Assembly: GCA_965278965.1 (NCBI GenBank)
Contig: OZ257127.1
Span: 1,860,001-1,924,000 of the forward strand
Length of the DNA stretch: 64,000 nt
Origin: UBA10649 sp965278965
Lineage (GTDB): Bacteria > Actinomycetota > Actinomycetes > S36-B12
Direction: 5' to 3'
Shown in pieces: positions 1 through 8,344 of this stretch (its first letter is position 1; every line of letters begins with the position of its first letter). A program made the translations under genes and the position numbers. Below the pieces are notes generated by a model. It was not told where the DNA came from. It ran no database searches and saw only the letters and a list, made by a program, of their open reading frames with translations.

Positions 1-32
1 GCGGCATCATGCGGCTGCTACCAGACGGATTC

Positions 33-806
33 ATGCCCCAGCTCGTCGCGATCGACCTGGACGACACGCTCCTGCCGGCCGACGGCATCGTGCCCGCCCG
101 CGTCGTGGAGGCCGTGGCGCGTGCGCAAGAGCTCGGCGTCATGGTCGTCGCCGCGACCGGACGGTCGATGTCGACAGCCCTGCCGGTCTGCCGAGCCGCC
201 GGGATGCTCGACTGGGCGGTCTGCAGCAACGGCGCCCTGCTGGCTCACGTCGAGCCCGAGGATATCGTCGAGACGATCGCGTTCGACCCGACCGACCTCC
301 TGCTGACGATCCGAGACCGCGTGCCCGAGGGCATGTACGCCGTCGAGGACGTGAACGGGATGTTCCGCACCAACCAGGCGTTCACTCACAGCGCGCTCAC
401 CGAAGGCGTGCGCGAGGTCGGGTTCGACGACCTGCTGCACGAGCCGGCGATCCGCGTCGTCGTGCGCAGCGACGCCCATCTGGGCACCGGTCTTGGTCAC
501 GTCGCGGAGGAGCTCGGCCTGCACTCGGTCGTGTTCGGGATCGCCGACGTCGCGTGGATGGACATCGGGCCGCAGGGCGTCTCCAAGGCGACGATGCTTG
601 CGCGCCTGTGCGACCGGCTCGATGTCGATCCCGCGCGCACTGTGACGATCGGCGACTCGATGAACGACATCGCGATGCTGCAGTGGGCAGGCGTTGGAGT
701 CCTGATGGGCCACGCCGTCGACGAGATGCGGCAGTACGCCGACGTCATGACCGGCCCTGAGCCGGGATACGCCGTCGCTGACGTCCTCGACGCGATCGGC
801 GCGTAA
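33..806 (+). CDS. Cof-type HAD-superfamily phosphatase
   Basis: Predicted cytosolic phosphatase of small phosphorylated metabolites; the substrate cannot be read from the sequence. The chain opens with the nucleophile motif DLDDTLL (Asp8 and Asp10 from this ATG) and ends with GDSMNDIAML, the acidic Mg2+-binding motif. With a length near 260 residues and room for a cap domain this fits the Cof subfamily. I chose the ATG at 33 because the nucleophile then lies about eight residues in, as is usual; an in-frame ATG at 9 would add eight residues, and the true 5' end may lie before the window. It converges on rmlD across a palindrome at 817-869. Confidence 0.85.
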   Translation: MPQLVAIDLDDTLLPADGIVPARVVEAVARAQELGVMVVAATGRSMSTALPVCRAAGMLDWAVCSNGALLAHVEPEDIVETIAFDPTDLLLTIRDRVPEGMYAVEDVNGMFRTNQAFTHSALTEGVREVGFDDLLHEPAIRVVVRSDAHLGTGLGHVAEELGLHSVVFGIADVAWMDIGPQGVSKATMLARLCDRLDVDPARTVTIGDSMNDIAMLQWAGVGVLMGHAVDEMRQYADVMTGPEPGYAVADVLDAIGA

Positions 807-816
807 CCCCCACCCA

Positions 817-869
817 GCGTGCAGATGAGCACCGTTTCTGTGAACAGAACCGTGCACGTCTGCACAGTC
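817..869. repeat. Dispersed palindrome, copy 1 (divergent member), between convergent genes
   Basis: Imperfect inverted repeat with arms 817-840 and 845-869. The left arm contains GTGCAGATGAGCACCGT and the right arm ACCGTGCACGTCTGCACAG. It belongs to the same family as the palindromes at 9956, 10998 and 28786, sharing the outer GTGCAG/CTGCAC blocks and the GTGAAC loop. It fills the gap between the convergent HAD gene and rmlD, and the rmlD stop codon lies in its right arm. The likely role is a bidirectional transcript end without a T-tract; this is inferred from position and symmetry. Confidence 0.65.
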
Positions 870-1767
870 AACGAGGGTTGAGCTCCGCTGCCGCCGGGGC
901 ACCCGCGCGGTCGCCGATCCCGTCGCCGAACGCCGCGACGAGCGCGTCGTGCCACGGCCGCATGGAGGGCATACCAACGCGAGCCCAGCCGGCGTGGCCG
1001 AGCACCGAGTACGCCGGACGCTTGGCCGGCCGCACGAACTGCGCCGACGTCGTCGGGCGCACCCGCAGCGGATCAGCACCGGCAAGCCGGAACACCTCGC
1101 GAGCCAGCTGGTACCAGCTGGTCTGCCCGGAGTTCGTCCCATGCAACGTGCCCGCCAACGGCTGCCGCGCTACGAGAAGCGCGATCTGCTCAGCGAGATC
1201 ACGGGCGTAGGTCGGCTGTCCGAGCTGGTCGTCCACCACCTCGAGTGTGTCGCGCTCGGCCTCGAGCCGCAGCATCGTCTTCACGAAGTTGTCGCCCCCG
1301 CGCCCGTACAACCAGGCGGTCCGGACGATGTGATGACGGTCCGGCAGGGCGGCCCGCACAGCGACCTCGCCGGCGAGCTTCGTCCGCCCGTACGCGGTTC
1401 GCGGGTCCGGCTTCGCGTCCTCGGCGTACGGGGAACGGGCGAGCCCGTCGAACACGTAGTCGGTCGAGATGTGGACGATCCAGGCTCCCGTGTCCGCGCA
1501 GGCCTGCGCGAGAACGCCTGGTCCGATGCCGTTCACGGCGAGCGCCGCGGCCTCGTTCTCCTCAGCCGCATCGACCGCCGTCCACGCCGCACAGTTGACG
1601 ACGACGTCCGGTCGCGCCAGCGCGAAAGCGGCGGCGACGGACTCGCGGTCGACGATGTCGATCTCGGGTCGGTCCATACCCACCACCGCAACGCCGTCGC
1701 GCTGCAGCACGTCTACGACGTCGCTTCCGAGCTGCCCGTTGCAGCCCACGACGAGCGCGCGGGTCAC
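868..1767 (-). CDS. rmlD: dTDP-4-dehydrorhamnose reductase
   Basis: Final enzyme of dTDP-L-rhamnose synthesis, reducing dTDP-4-keto-L-rhamnose with NAD(P)H in the cytosol. The N-terminal Rossmann motif VVGCNGQLGSDV, the segment HISTDYVFDG and the YGRTK active-site motif (YxxxK) are characteristic of RmlD. Length is about 299 residues, normal for the family. The GTG at 1767 is chosen because it overlaps the rmlB stop as GTGA, implying translational coupling; longer in-frame extensions read back into rmlB. rmlA is not in the window, and the only rmlC-like gene is far away at 31555. Confidence 0.95.
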   Translation of the reverse strand: MTRALVVGCNGQLGSDVVDVLQRDGVAVVGMDRPEIDIVDRESVAAAFALARPDVVVNCAAWTAVDAAEENEAAALAVNGIGPGVLAQACADTGAWIVHISTDYVFDGLARSPYAEDAKPDPRTAYGRTKLAGEVAVRAALPDRHHIVRTAWLYGRGGDNFVKTMLRLEAERDTLEVVDDQLGQPTYARDLAEQIALLVARQPLAGTLHGTNSGQTSWYQLAREVFRLAGADPLRVRPTTSAQFVRPAKRPAYSVLGHAGWARVGMPSMRPWHDALVAAFGDGIGDRAGAPAAAELNPR

Positions 1768-2744
1768 GCGAGCGCTGCCTTGGCCTTCAGCGGGCGCCAC
1801 CACGCCTCGTTGTCGCGGTACCACTGCACGGTCTCGGCCAGCCCATCCTCGAACCGGTGCTGCGGGGCGTAGCCCAGCGCCCGGATCTTGCCGTCGTCCA
1901 CCGAATAGCGCCGGTCGTGGCCCTTGCGGTCCTCGACCTGCCGGACCGAGCTCCAGTCCGCACCCATCGCGGCGAGCACGCGTTCGGTGAGGTCGCGGTT
2001 GTCCAGCTCCAGCCCGCCGCCGATGTTGTACGCCTCGCCGGGGGCACCCTTGTCGACGACGAGCGCGATGCCGCGGCAGTGGTCGTCGACGTGCAGCCAG
2101 TCGCGCACGTTCAGGCCGTCTCCATAGAGCGGGACCTGCTCACCGTCAATGAGGTTGGTGACGAAGAGGGGGATCACCTTCTCCGGGAACTGGTACGGCC
2201 CGTAGTTGTTGGAGCAGCGCGTGCTCGACACGTTCAAGCCATAGGTGACGAAGTAGGCGCGCACGAGCAGCTCGGCCGCAGCCTTCGCCGCGGAGTACGG
2301 GGAGTTCGGGAGCAGCGGCTCGTCCTCGGTCCAGGAGCCGGTCTCGATCGACCCGTACACCTCGTCGGTACCGATGTGCACCGTCCGTGGGATGCTGTTG
2401 CGCAGGCAGCTGTCCAGCAGCGTCTGCGTGCCGACGACGTTGGTGACGACGAAGTCCTGGGGGCCGTGGATCGAGCGGTCGACATGCGTCTCCGCCGCGA
2501 AGTTGACGACGACGTCGTGACCGGGAAGCACCTCGTCGAGGAGATCACCGTCGCAGATGTCGCCGCGCACGAACGTGTACCGCGGGTCGCCGGCCACGCT
2601 CGCGAGGTTCTCGAGGTTGCCGGCGTACGTCAGCTTGTCGTAGACGGTGACGGCCGAGGGCGGGGCGCCGTACTCGCCGGCGAGCAGCTGGCGGACGAAG
2701 TGCGAGCCGATGAACCCGGCCGCTCCCGTGACGAGGTACCTCAC
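1764..2744 (-). CDS. rmlB: dTDP-glucose 4,6-dehydratase
   Basis: Converts dTDP-D-glucose to dTDP-4-keto-6-deoxy-D-glucose, the branch point for rhamnose and for 4-amino-4,6-dideoxy sugars, so it also supplies the aminotransferase at 51663. The sequence shows VTGAAGFIGSHF (NAD+ site) near the N terminus, then FAAETHVDRS, the THIGTDEVYG-type catalytic loop (here VHIGTDEVYGS) and YSAAK. Length is 326 residues, typical. The GTG at 2744 is preceded by AAGGAG and overlaps the pheA stop as GTGA. The longer in-frame start begins inside pheA and is less likely. Confidence 0.96.
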   Translation of the reverse strand: MRYLVTGAAGFIGSHFVRQLLAGEYGAPPSAVTVYDKLTYAGNLENLASVAGDPRYTFVRGDICDGDLLDEVLPGHDVVVNFAAETHVDRSIHGPQDFVVTNVVGTQTLLDSCLRNSIPRTVHIGTDEVYGSIETGSWTEDEPLLPNSPYSAAKAAAELLVRAYFVTYGLNVSSTRCSNNYGPYQFPEKVIPLFVTNLIDGEQVPLYGDGLNVRDWLHVDDHCRGIALVVDKGAPGEAYNIGGGLELDNRDLTERVLAAMGADWSSVRQVEDRKGHDRRYSVDDGKIRALGYAPQHRFEDGLAETVQWYRDNEAWWRPLKAKAALA

Positions 2745-3667
2745 GTGCCGCTCTCCTTGAGTCGGTCGAGCCACGCCAGCGCGTCGGCGAAGTCGACATC
2801 GGTGACGCCGGGTCGCAGCACCGGCGCCTTTCCATCATGCCGTGGATAGGACCCCAGGAAGCGGACATCCAGGCAGACACGGTGGAGCCCCATCAGGGCC
2901 TCGGCGACGCGGGCGTCCGCCACATGCCCCTCGACGTCGACGCTGAAGAAGTAGTCACCGAGGACCCGCTTCGTCGGCCGGGACTCGATCCGCGTGAGGT
3001 TCACCCCGCGTACCGCGAACTCGTTGAGGATCGCCATCAGCGCGCCCGGCTCGTCCTGACGCATGTACAGCGACATCGTCGTCTTGTCGGCGCCGGTCGG
3101 AGCGGGGAGCTCGCCGGGCCGCTGGACCAGGACGAACCGCGTGGACGCGTCCTCGGTGTCGCCGATCCCATTGGCCAGGACGTCGAGCCCGTAGCGCTCG
3201 GCGGCAAGCAGCGGTGCTACCGCGGCGTCGAAGGGGGGCGGGTCGGACAGCAGCGCGGCGGCAGCACCCGCGGTGGACAGCGCCGGGATCACCGTCGCGT
3301 CCGGCAGGTTCGCGTCCACCCAGCCGCGGACCTGCGCCAGGGCGTGCGGGTGGGAGGCGACCGACGTGACGTCGGCGAGGGTCGTGCCGGGGCGGGCCAT
3401 CAGCGCGAACCGCACCGGGAGGGCCACCTCGTCGACGATGACCAGACGGACGCCGTTCGCCAGCTCGTCCAACGTGACCGAGACCGACCCCTCGACGCTG
3501 TTCTCGATAGGGATCAGCGCACGGTCGACCCCACCGGAACGGACGAGGTCGATCGCGACCTGCACGGACTTGGCCGGCACCCGCTCGGCGCCGACCGCTG
3601 CCGGCATCGTCAGCAGCGCCGCCTCGCAGAAGGTGCCCACCGGCCCGAGGAACGCGATCCGGGTCAC
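2741..3667 (-). CDS. pheA: Prephenate dehydratase
   Basis: Converts prephenate to phenylpyruvate in phenylalanine biosynthesis. The N-terminal half is the periplasmic-binding-like PDT domain, opening with FLGPVGTFCEAAL and containing the catalytic TRF triad in DASTRFVLV. The last third is an ACT regulatory domain with GALMAILNEF and the ESRP motif that binds phenylalanine. Length is 308 residues, typical of the monofunctional actinobacterial enzyme. The GTG start overlaps the stop of the DUF4446 gene, and its own stop overlaps the rmlB start, so aromatic synthesis and rhamnose synthesis are apparently read from one message. Confidence 0.95.
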   Translation of the reverse strand: MTRIAFLGPVGTFCEAALLTMPAAVGAERVPAKSVQVAIDLVRSGGVDRALIPIENSVEGSVSVTLDELANGVRLVIVDEVALPVRFALMARPGTTLADVTSVASHPHALAQVRGWVDANLPDATVIPALSTAGAAAALLSDPPPFDAAVAPLLAAERYGLDVLANGIGDTEDASTRFVLVQRPGELPAPTGADKTTMSLYMRQDEPGALMAILNEFAVRGVNLTRIESRPTKRVLGDYFFSVDVEGHVADARVAEALMGLHRVCLDVRFLGSYPRHDGKAPVLRPGVTDVDFADALAWLDRLKESGT

Positions 3668-4155
3668 TTCTCCTGCCCCCGGGCGATCCGCACGGCCTGC
3701 TGCTCCTCCGGCGAGAGCACGATGTCGCTCCCCCCTCCGGACAGCCCCTTCAGGTACGTCCGCGTCTCGCTCCGCGCATGGATCGAGGTGATGACCAGCC
3801 CGTCGCCCGCGTCGTCCAGGAGAGCCGCGGAGAACGAGAACCGCCCGCCCATGTCGCCGAAGGCGTCGTACCGGACGACGGACACGTGCCGCAGCGCCAT
3901 CGCGAGGTCCCGACGGGTCAGCGCGAGCTGCTTCTCCAGGTGCCGGACCTCGTCGCGCAGGTCCCCGAACTCGGCCATCGTGCGGCCCATTACGTCCACG
4001 ATCGTCTCGCGACCCTCCCCCGCCTGCAGCAACGCGTACTGACGGTGCAGGCGCGACAGGCGGGCGATCGCCACCGCCCCGAGGGCGACGCCCGCGACAC
4101 CGACGACGATGCCGATGACGGCGACGAGAAGCGCCGACTGGGGGTCCGTAGCCAC
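3664..4155 (-). CDS. DUF4446 family membrane-anchored protein
   Basis: Protein of unknown function with one N-terminal membrane helix (about residues 7-29, ALLVAVIGIVVGVAGVALG) followed by a charged, coiled-coil-like stretch (about 45-85) and a C-terminal domain containing VVRYDAFGDMGGRFSFSAALLD and SIHARSETRTYLK, which is characteristic of DUF4446. About 163 residues. The GTG at 4155 is my choice; an in-frame ATG at 4188 would add 11 residues and crowd the divergent gene at 4195. It is coupled to pheA by GTGA overlap; the pheA-DUF4446 pair is common in actinobacteria. Confidence 0.8.
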   Translation of the reverse strand: MATDPQSALLVAVIGIVVGVAGVALGAVAIARLSRLHRQYALLQAGEGRETIVDVMGRTMAEFGDLRDEVRHLEKQLALTRRDLAMALRHVSVVRYDAFGDMGGRFSFSAALLDDAGDGLVITSIHARSETRTYLKGLSGGGSDIVLSPEEQQAVRIARGQEK

Positions 4156-4194
4156 CTCCGCAGCGTAGTCGCGCGGCTGTGGGACCATCCTCGC

Positions 4195-5529
4195 GTGTCG
4201 CAGCTGCTCGCCGACGTGCTGTCCCGCAGCTCGGCGACGATCGCCGGGATCTTCCTGCTGGTCGCGACGACCCTCAGCCTCATGCGGACCGTCGTCGTCC
4301 CGCGTGCGCTCCGGTCGACGATCAGTGACGCCGTCAGCATCATCGTCGTCGGCGTGGCAGGTCTCCTCGCCCGCATCCGGCGGTCCTTCCGATGGCGCGA
4401 CTCCATCCTCGCCTGGGTCGGCCCGACGATCCTGCTGTGCCAGCTGCTGACCTGGCTGCTGCTCTACCTGATCGCCTACGGGCTGCTGATCTACGGCGTC
4501 GGCGGGCACGAGAGCCTCGGCGACTCGATCCGCCAGTCCGGCTCGAGCCTGCTCACGCTCGGGTTCGCCGCCGTCAACACCGACGACCAGACCATCATCG
4601 ACTTCCTCGCCGCCGCGACGGGGCCGATCGTCGTCGCCCTGATGATCGGCTTCCTGCCGACCATCTACTCGACCTACCTGGAGCGCGAGATCGAGGTCTC
4701 CGCGCTGACGACGGCCGGTGGCGAGCCGACGTGGGGGCCGGAGCTGCTGTCGCGGTTCGCGATCGGCGACGGGCTCGACCTCATGCCGGCCGAGTTCGCG
4801 ACGTGGGCCGCATGGGCGACGCGGCTGCGCCTGACGCACCACACGTTCCCCGTGCTCGTGTGGGTGCGCTCGGTGCGGGCGCGGCGCCACTACGCCGTCA
4901 CGCTGCTCGCACTCATGGACGCGGCGGCGTTGCGGCTGGCGCTGCAGACGAAGCCCCCGCACCGCGAGGCGTTCGCCCTGCTGATCGAGGGCGGCCACGC
5001 GATGCAGATCCTTTACGAGGTGCTGTTCAGCCGGCGCAGCTGGGCCCAGCGGTTCGGGTTCGCCGGGACCTTCGACGGCGAGTCCGAGCGGATGTCGCAG
5101 CAGATCCGGAACCTCCCGCCGTGGAACCGACGCCTGCTGGCCATCCAGGTGGCGTCGGACATCGACACCGTCCGCGGACTCAACGCTGACGCGATCCACG
5201 CGATGGCGCGCGGCGTCGAGGCCCCTTTGCAGATCACCCGCGCGGAGTTCGACCAGGCCGTCGAGATGCTGTCGCAGTCGGGGTTCCCGATCGACCGCGA
5301 CCTGGACGACGCATGGACCCAGTTCGCAACGGCCCGCGCACGGTACGAGTTCGTCGCCTACGAGGTGTGCCGCCGGCTGGACGCCGTGCCAGCACCATGG
5401 TCCGGCCCGCGTCGCGTCCCGACGCCGACCATGTGGCCGACCTCGGCGCTGGAGGTGCTGCGAGAGCCAGGTCTCGCCGCCCGCGAGGACCCGGACACCC
5501 CCGACTCCGCGCCCGGCGCTGCCGGGTAG
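4195..5529 (+). CDS. Multi-pass membrane protein with channel-like pore-loop segment
   Basis: Unassigned integral membrane protein of 444 residues. Hydrophobic segments lie at roughly 14-35, 45-62, 75-100 and 140-160. Between the last two is the amphipathic segment SLLTLGFAAVNT, placed like the pore loop of two-helix potassium-channel-type modules, although the TxGYG filter is not present as such. The C-terminal 270 residues are soluble and mostly helical, with Arg/Leu-rich stretches. No enzymatic motif is evident. The GTG at 4195 is chosen because it precedes the first helix and clears the divergent DUF4446 gene. It is the last gene before the Mn2+-riboswitch unit. Confidence 0.6.
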   Translation: MSQLLADVLSRSSATIAGIFLLVATTLSLMRTVVVPRALRSTISDAVSIIVVGVAGLLARIRRSFRWRDSILAWVGPTILLCQLLTWLLLYLIAYGLLIYGVGGHESLGDSIRQSGSSLLTLGFAAVNTDDQTIIDFLAAATGPIVVALMIGFLPTIYSTYLEREIEVSALTTAGGEPTWGPELLSRFAIGDGLDLMPAEFATWAAWATRLRLTHHTFPVLVWVRSVRARRHYAVTLLALMDAAALRLALQTKPPHREAFALLIEGGHAMQILYEVLFSRRSWAQRFGFAGTFDGESERMSQQIRNLPPWNRRLLAIQVASDIDTVRGLNADAIHAMARGVEAPLQITRAEFDQAVEMLSQSGFPIDRDLDDAWTQFATARARYEFVAYEVCRRLDAVPAPWSGPRRVPTPTMWPTSALEVLREPGLAAREDPDTPDSAPGAAG

Positions 5530-5539
5530 TCTCGACGTC

Positions 5540-5640
5540 GTTGAAGGGGAGTAGCCCCCAACCGCGGAGTCGACATACTGGCGCAAGCCCGGCTCCCGGG
5601 CCTGTCGGGACCATCACGGCAGGCGGGCGAGACCTTCGAC
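5540..5640 (+). promoter_or_regulatory. yybP-ykoY (manganese-sensing) riboswitch
   Basis: The leader of the exporter gene carries the hallmarks of the yybP-ykoY aptamer: GGGGAGTAGC (5546-5555), an internal ACATACT (5573-5579), and GCGAGACC closing the 3' side (5627-5634). GTTGAAGG at 5540-5547 pairs with CCTTCGAC at 5633-5640 to form P1, with one G-U pair. A later GGTCGAGGT near 5674-5682 can pair with ACCTTCGACC of the 3' P1 strand with a bulge, suggesting an alternative fold that could control the downstream RBS. Known members bind Mn2+ and control Mn2+ exporters including UPF0016 proteins. Confidence 0.85.
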
Positions 5641-5725
5641 CTGACCGATGCCCTCGGGCATGCAACCGGTCGGGTCGAGGTGTCCGCCCGGTCGCCCGTC
5701 CCGGCCCTGGGACCGAAGGACCATC

Positions 5726-6361
5726 GTGACTGACGCCCTCGACCTCGCCGTCATCGTGACGACGTTCGCCCTGATCTTCCCGGCCGAGCTGCCGGACAAG
5801 ACGTTCATCGCGACGCTCGTGCTGGCAACACGCTTCCGGCACCTGTGGGTGTGGATCGGCGTCGCGGCCGCGTTCTTCGTGCAGATGGTCATCGCCGTGG
5901 CCGCCGGCGGGCTGCTGGCCCTCCTGCCGCAGAGGCTCGTCCTCGGCGTGACCGCCGCCCTGTTCGCGATCGGCGCCGTCATCATGATCCGCGGTGGCCT
6001 GGCCTCACGCGCACAGGAGGCGCGGGAGGCGGCCGACGAGGAGGCCGAGGTCGTCGAGCGCGCCGGAAGCCCAGCGGACGCGTCGCGCTGGCGGGTCGTC
6101 GTCACGTCGTTCGTCATCTTGTTCACCGCGGAGTGGGGCGACCTCAGTCAGCTCCTCACGGCCGGCCTGGCGGCGCGCACCGACTCGCCCGTGTCCGTGT
6201 TCATCGGGTCCTGGACGGCGCTGCTGCTCGTCTCGGGCATCGCCGTGCTCATCGGCCGCTGGCTGCAGGCGCGGGTCTCCATCGGCCGCATCCGGCTCGT
6301 CTCCGGCGTCCTGCTGACACTGCTCGCGCTGTGGACCGCCTGGGAGCTCGTCACCCTCTGA
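5726..6361 (+). CDS. Gdt1/TMEM165 (UPF0016) family Mn2+/Ca2+ exporter
   Basis: Predicted plasma-membrane cation/proton exchanger removing excess manganese (or calcium). The family has two inverted repeats, each with an E-x-G-D-(K/R)-(T/S) motif. Here the first reads ELPDKT (residues 21-26) and the second EWGDLSQ (136-142), separated by a charged cytosolic loop (about 95-120). About six membrane segments and 211 residues, normal for the family. The GTG at 5726 has AAGGA six bases upstream; the longer in-frame start would lie inside the riboswitch leader. The first motif has Leu-Pro in place of x-Gly, a variant worth noting. Confidence 0.88.
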   Translation: MTDALDLAVIVTTFALIFPAELPDKTFIATLVLATRFRHLWVWIGVAAAFFVQMVIAVAAGGLLALLPQRLVLGVTAALFAIGAVIMIRGGLASRAQEAREAADEEAEVVERAGSPADASRWRVVVTSFVILFTAEWGDLSQLLTAGLAARTDSPVSVFIGSWTALLLVSGIAVLIGRWLQARVSIGRIRLVSGVLLTLLALWTAWELVTL

Positions 6362-6440
6362 CCGCCGACGCGCCTCTAGTGGTCGTAATAACCGGACATA
6401 ACGGTCGCGAAACGACCATCTGAGGCGCGTCGGCGGTCAG
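6358..6440. terminator. Perfect 19-bp palindrome between convergent genes, likely bidirectional terminator
   Basis: CTGACCGCCGACGCGCCTC at 6358-6376 is the exact reverse complement of 6422-6440. Inside it a second stem pairs TGGTCGT (6380-6386) with ACGACCA (6412-6418). The stop codons of both flanking convergent genes lie inside the outer arms. There is no T-tract, so it is not a classical intrinsic terminator, but the strength and placement indicate a transcript end or RNA-stabilising hairpin for both strands. Confidence 0.75.
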
Positions 6441-7363
6441 GCGAGGCCGGCCTGCACGGCGTCGACCTGCTCCGCCAGCGTCGCCGGCGCGAACGCCTGC
6501 TGGTCACAGGCGCGCGTCCACGAGACGTCGTCGGAGGCGTAGGTCAGCGGGTCCCCGACCGGGTCGGCGGCGACGACCTCCGGACGGGCGCCGGGGTACC
6601 GGTCGGCGACAAGCACCGCGAGGTCACGCAGCTCGACGATCGGGCCCCCGGAGTCGACCGTCCCCGATCGGCCGGCCATGAGCTCGGCCACGCACACCGC
6701 CAGGTAGTCGTCGACGCCGCAGTAGCGACGCCACACCGGCGACGCAGCAGCCACCTCGATGCGCCCGGTCCGGGCCTGCAGCACGAAGTCGGAGAACGCA
6801 TATGCGTGCGGCTGACCGACGAGAGCGCCGGACACCGAGAACGCGCGGGCGACGACGACCGCCCGATCCGGCGCACGAAGGGCCACCGCGAGCTCCTCGA
6901 TCTGTTGCTTGCCCTCGCCGTACGGCCCGACCGGCAGCGAGACGCCTTCCGGCGCGGCAAGCGCCGCCCCGCTCGACACCGTCAGCACGCCGCGTACCGA
7001 GGGCAACCGCGAGACCCGCGCGAGGCGTTCGGCCAGGTCGTCCAGGGCTCGGGCATACGCCGACGTGCCGAGCGTGGCCTCGTGGCCCCGCGTCAGGTAG
7101 GCGAAGTCGAGGACGAGCGTCGGCGCGAACAGCGCGATCTCCTCGACGTCGTACGCCGCGACCTGCCAGGTCCGTCCGGCAACCTCGTGCGCGCGGGCTC
7201 GCGACGCCACCGGCAGCACGGTCGCCGGATGGTCGGCAAGCAGCGCGAGCATCGTCGAGCCGAACCACCCGGTCGCACCGAGCACCACGATGCGCTCGGT
7301 GAACCACACACTCCGGGCCACGAGCGCGACAGCGTCACCACGAACGAGCCCCGACGTCGTCAC
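6437..7363 (-). CDS. NAD-dependent epimerase/dehydratase family protein (SDR)
   Basis: Short-chain dehydrogenase of the extended type, probably acting on a nucleotide-sugar; the substrate is unknown. It has the dinucleotide motif VVLGATGWFGSTM (about residues 26-38), a central VLTVSSGAAL strand and GPYGEGKQQIE, which supplies the YxxxK pair. About 308 residues. An unconserved leader of about 20 residues precedes the Rossmann fold, so the GTG at 7363 could be too long, although it begins four bases after the upstream stop and fits the operon spacing. It follows the SEC-C gene and converges on the exporter. Confidence 0.72.
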   Translation of the reverse strand: MTTSGLVRGDAVALVARSVWFTERIVVLGATGWFGSTMLALLADHPATVLPVASRARAHEVAGRTWQVAAYDVEEIALFAPTLVLDFAYLTRGHEATLGTSAYARALDDLAERLARVSRLPSVRGVLTVSSGAALAAPEGVSLPVGPYGEGKQQIEELAVALRAPDRAVVVARAFSVSGALVGQPHAYAFSDFVLQARTGRIEVAAASPVWRRYCGVDDYLAVCVAELMAGRSGTVDSGGPIVELRDLAVLVADRYPGARPEVVAADPVGDPLTYASDDVSWTRACDQQAFAPATLAEQVDAVQAGLA

Positions 7364-7367
7364 CGCG

Positions 7368-8321
7368 CTACCGCAGCGTGACCTGTCGGTTCGACAGCCC
7401 GGCGCGCGCGTGGCGCTCGGCGCTGGTCAGCGGCTCGGCGGTCGCCATGGCATCAGCCAGCCGCGCGGCGAACGCGGCCGCCGGTTCCTCGATCGCGTCC
7501 GCCCCGGTACCCAGCGGGAGATCCCACACGGGACACACCAAGCCGTGCGCTCGGAACATGCCGACCAGCCGCGTGCCGTCACCCAGACCGCTCTCCCCTG
7601 CGGCGTGCAACCGCGCGAGGCCGTCCAGCAGCGGCTCCTCCGCGAACGGTGTCACCCAACGCAGGTGCTCCTTCTCCCCGATCTGGGTCCAGTACGCCGC
7701 GTCGACCCCGGACAACCGGATCGTGGGGTGGGCGTACGACTTCGCCCGGTCCAGCGAGGCACGCACGTCGGCAGCGGCATCGTCGACGCCGTCGACCCAG
7801 AACTCGAAGCCCTCGTGCACGACCACCTCGATGGGCTCGGTCGGGTCGACGAGGTCCTGCAGCCGCGGCGAGTCGACAGACACACGGCCGATCGCGACCG
7901 GTGCCCCGGGCTCCGCCTCGAGCGCGGCGAGCAGGGCGTCGGCGACGTCGCGGCTCGCGTCGCCCGAGCCGACGTTGACCTGCAGGCCGAGGAGGATCGA
8001 GCCGTCCTGGCGGACGAGCGCCGGCCACGCCATCGGCAGCACCGTGGCGAGCGTGACCTCGCGGCCCGCGTGCTCGCCGGTCAGGGTGAGCCGCGCCGTC
8101 GCAGCGGGGACGATCTCGCGCATCGCGACGATGTCGCACTCCGACGCCATGCCCTCGAACGGCCGCGTCGGCCCGACCAGTGTGGCCGCAGCCGAACGCC
8201 CGTGGCAGGCCTTGTACCGGCGCCCCGAGCCACACGGGCAGGGCTCCCGCAGGCCGACGACCGGCACCTCCGCCGTCGTGGTGGTCGAGGTCCCGCGCAC
8301 GTTCTTGGATCGCTTACCCAT
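7368..8321 (-). CDS. DUF5926 family protein with SEC-C zinc-binding motif
   Basis: Conserved actinobacterial protein of unknown function. Near the N terminus it has a basic segment (MGKRSKNVRG) followed by the SEC-C motif CPCGSGRRYKACHG, a four-ligand zinc site like the one at the end of SecA. The remaining about 260 residues form an alpha/beta domain with acidic stretches and no catalytic motif I recognise. 317 residues. The ATG at 8321 is preferred; a longer in-frame reading would run into the 56-bp tandem repeat. Confidence 0.82.
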   Translation of the reverse strand: MGKRSKNVRGTSTTTTAEVPVVGLREPCPCGSGRRYKACHGRSAAATLVGPTRPFEGMASECDIVAMREIVPAATARLTLTGEHAGREVTLATVLPMAWPALVRQDGSILLGLQVNVGSGDASRDVADALLAALEAEPGAPVAIGRVSVDSPRLQDLVDPTEPIEVVVHEGFEFWVDGVDDAAADVRASLDRAKSYAHPTIRLSGVDAAYWTQIGEKEHLRWVTPFAEEPLLDGLARLHAAGESGLGDGTRLVGMFRAHGLVCPVWDLPLGTGADAIEEPAAAFAARLADAMATAEPLTSAERHARAGLSNRQVTLR

Positions 8322-8344
8322 GGCGGGCAACCTACCGGGCCCAC

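Noticed and set aside
3664..5586. A 640-codon minus-strand frame running through the channel-like gene
   Set aside because: Only its last part (DUF4446) is real; the rest is an antisense, Arg/Asp-rich product opposite a clear membrane protein.
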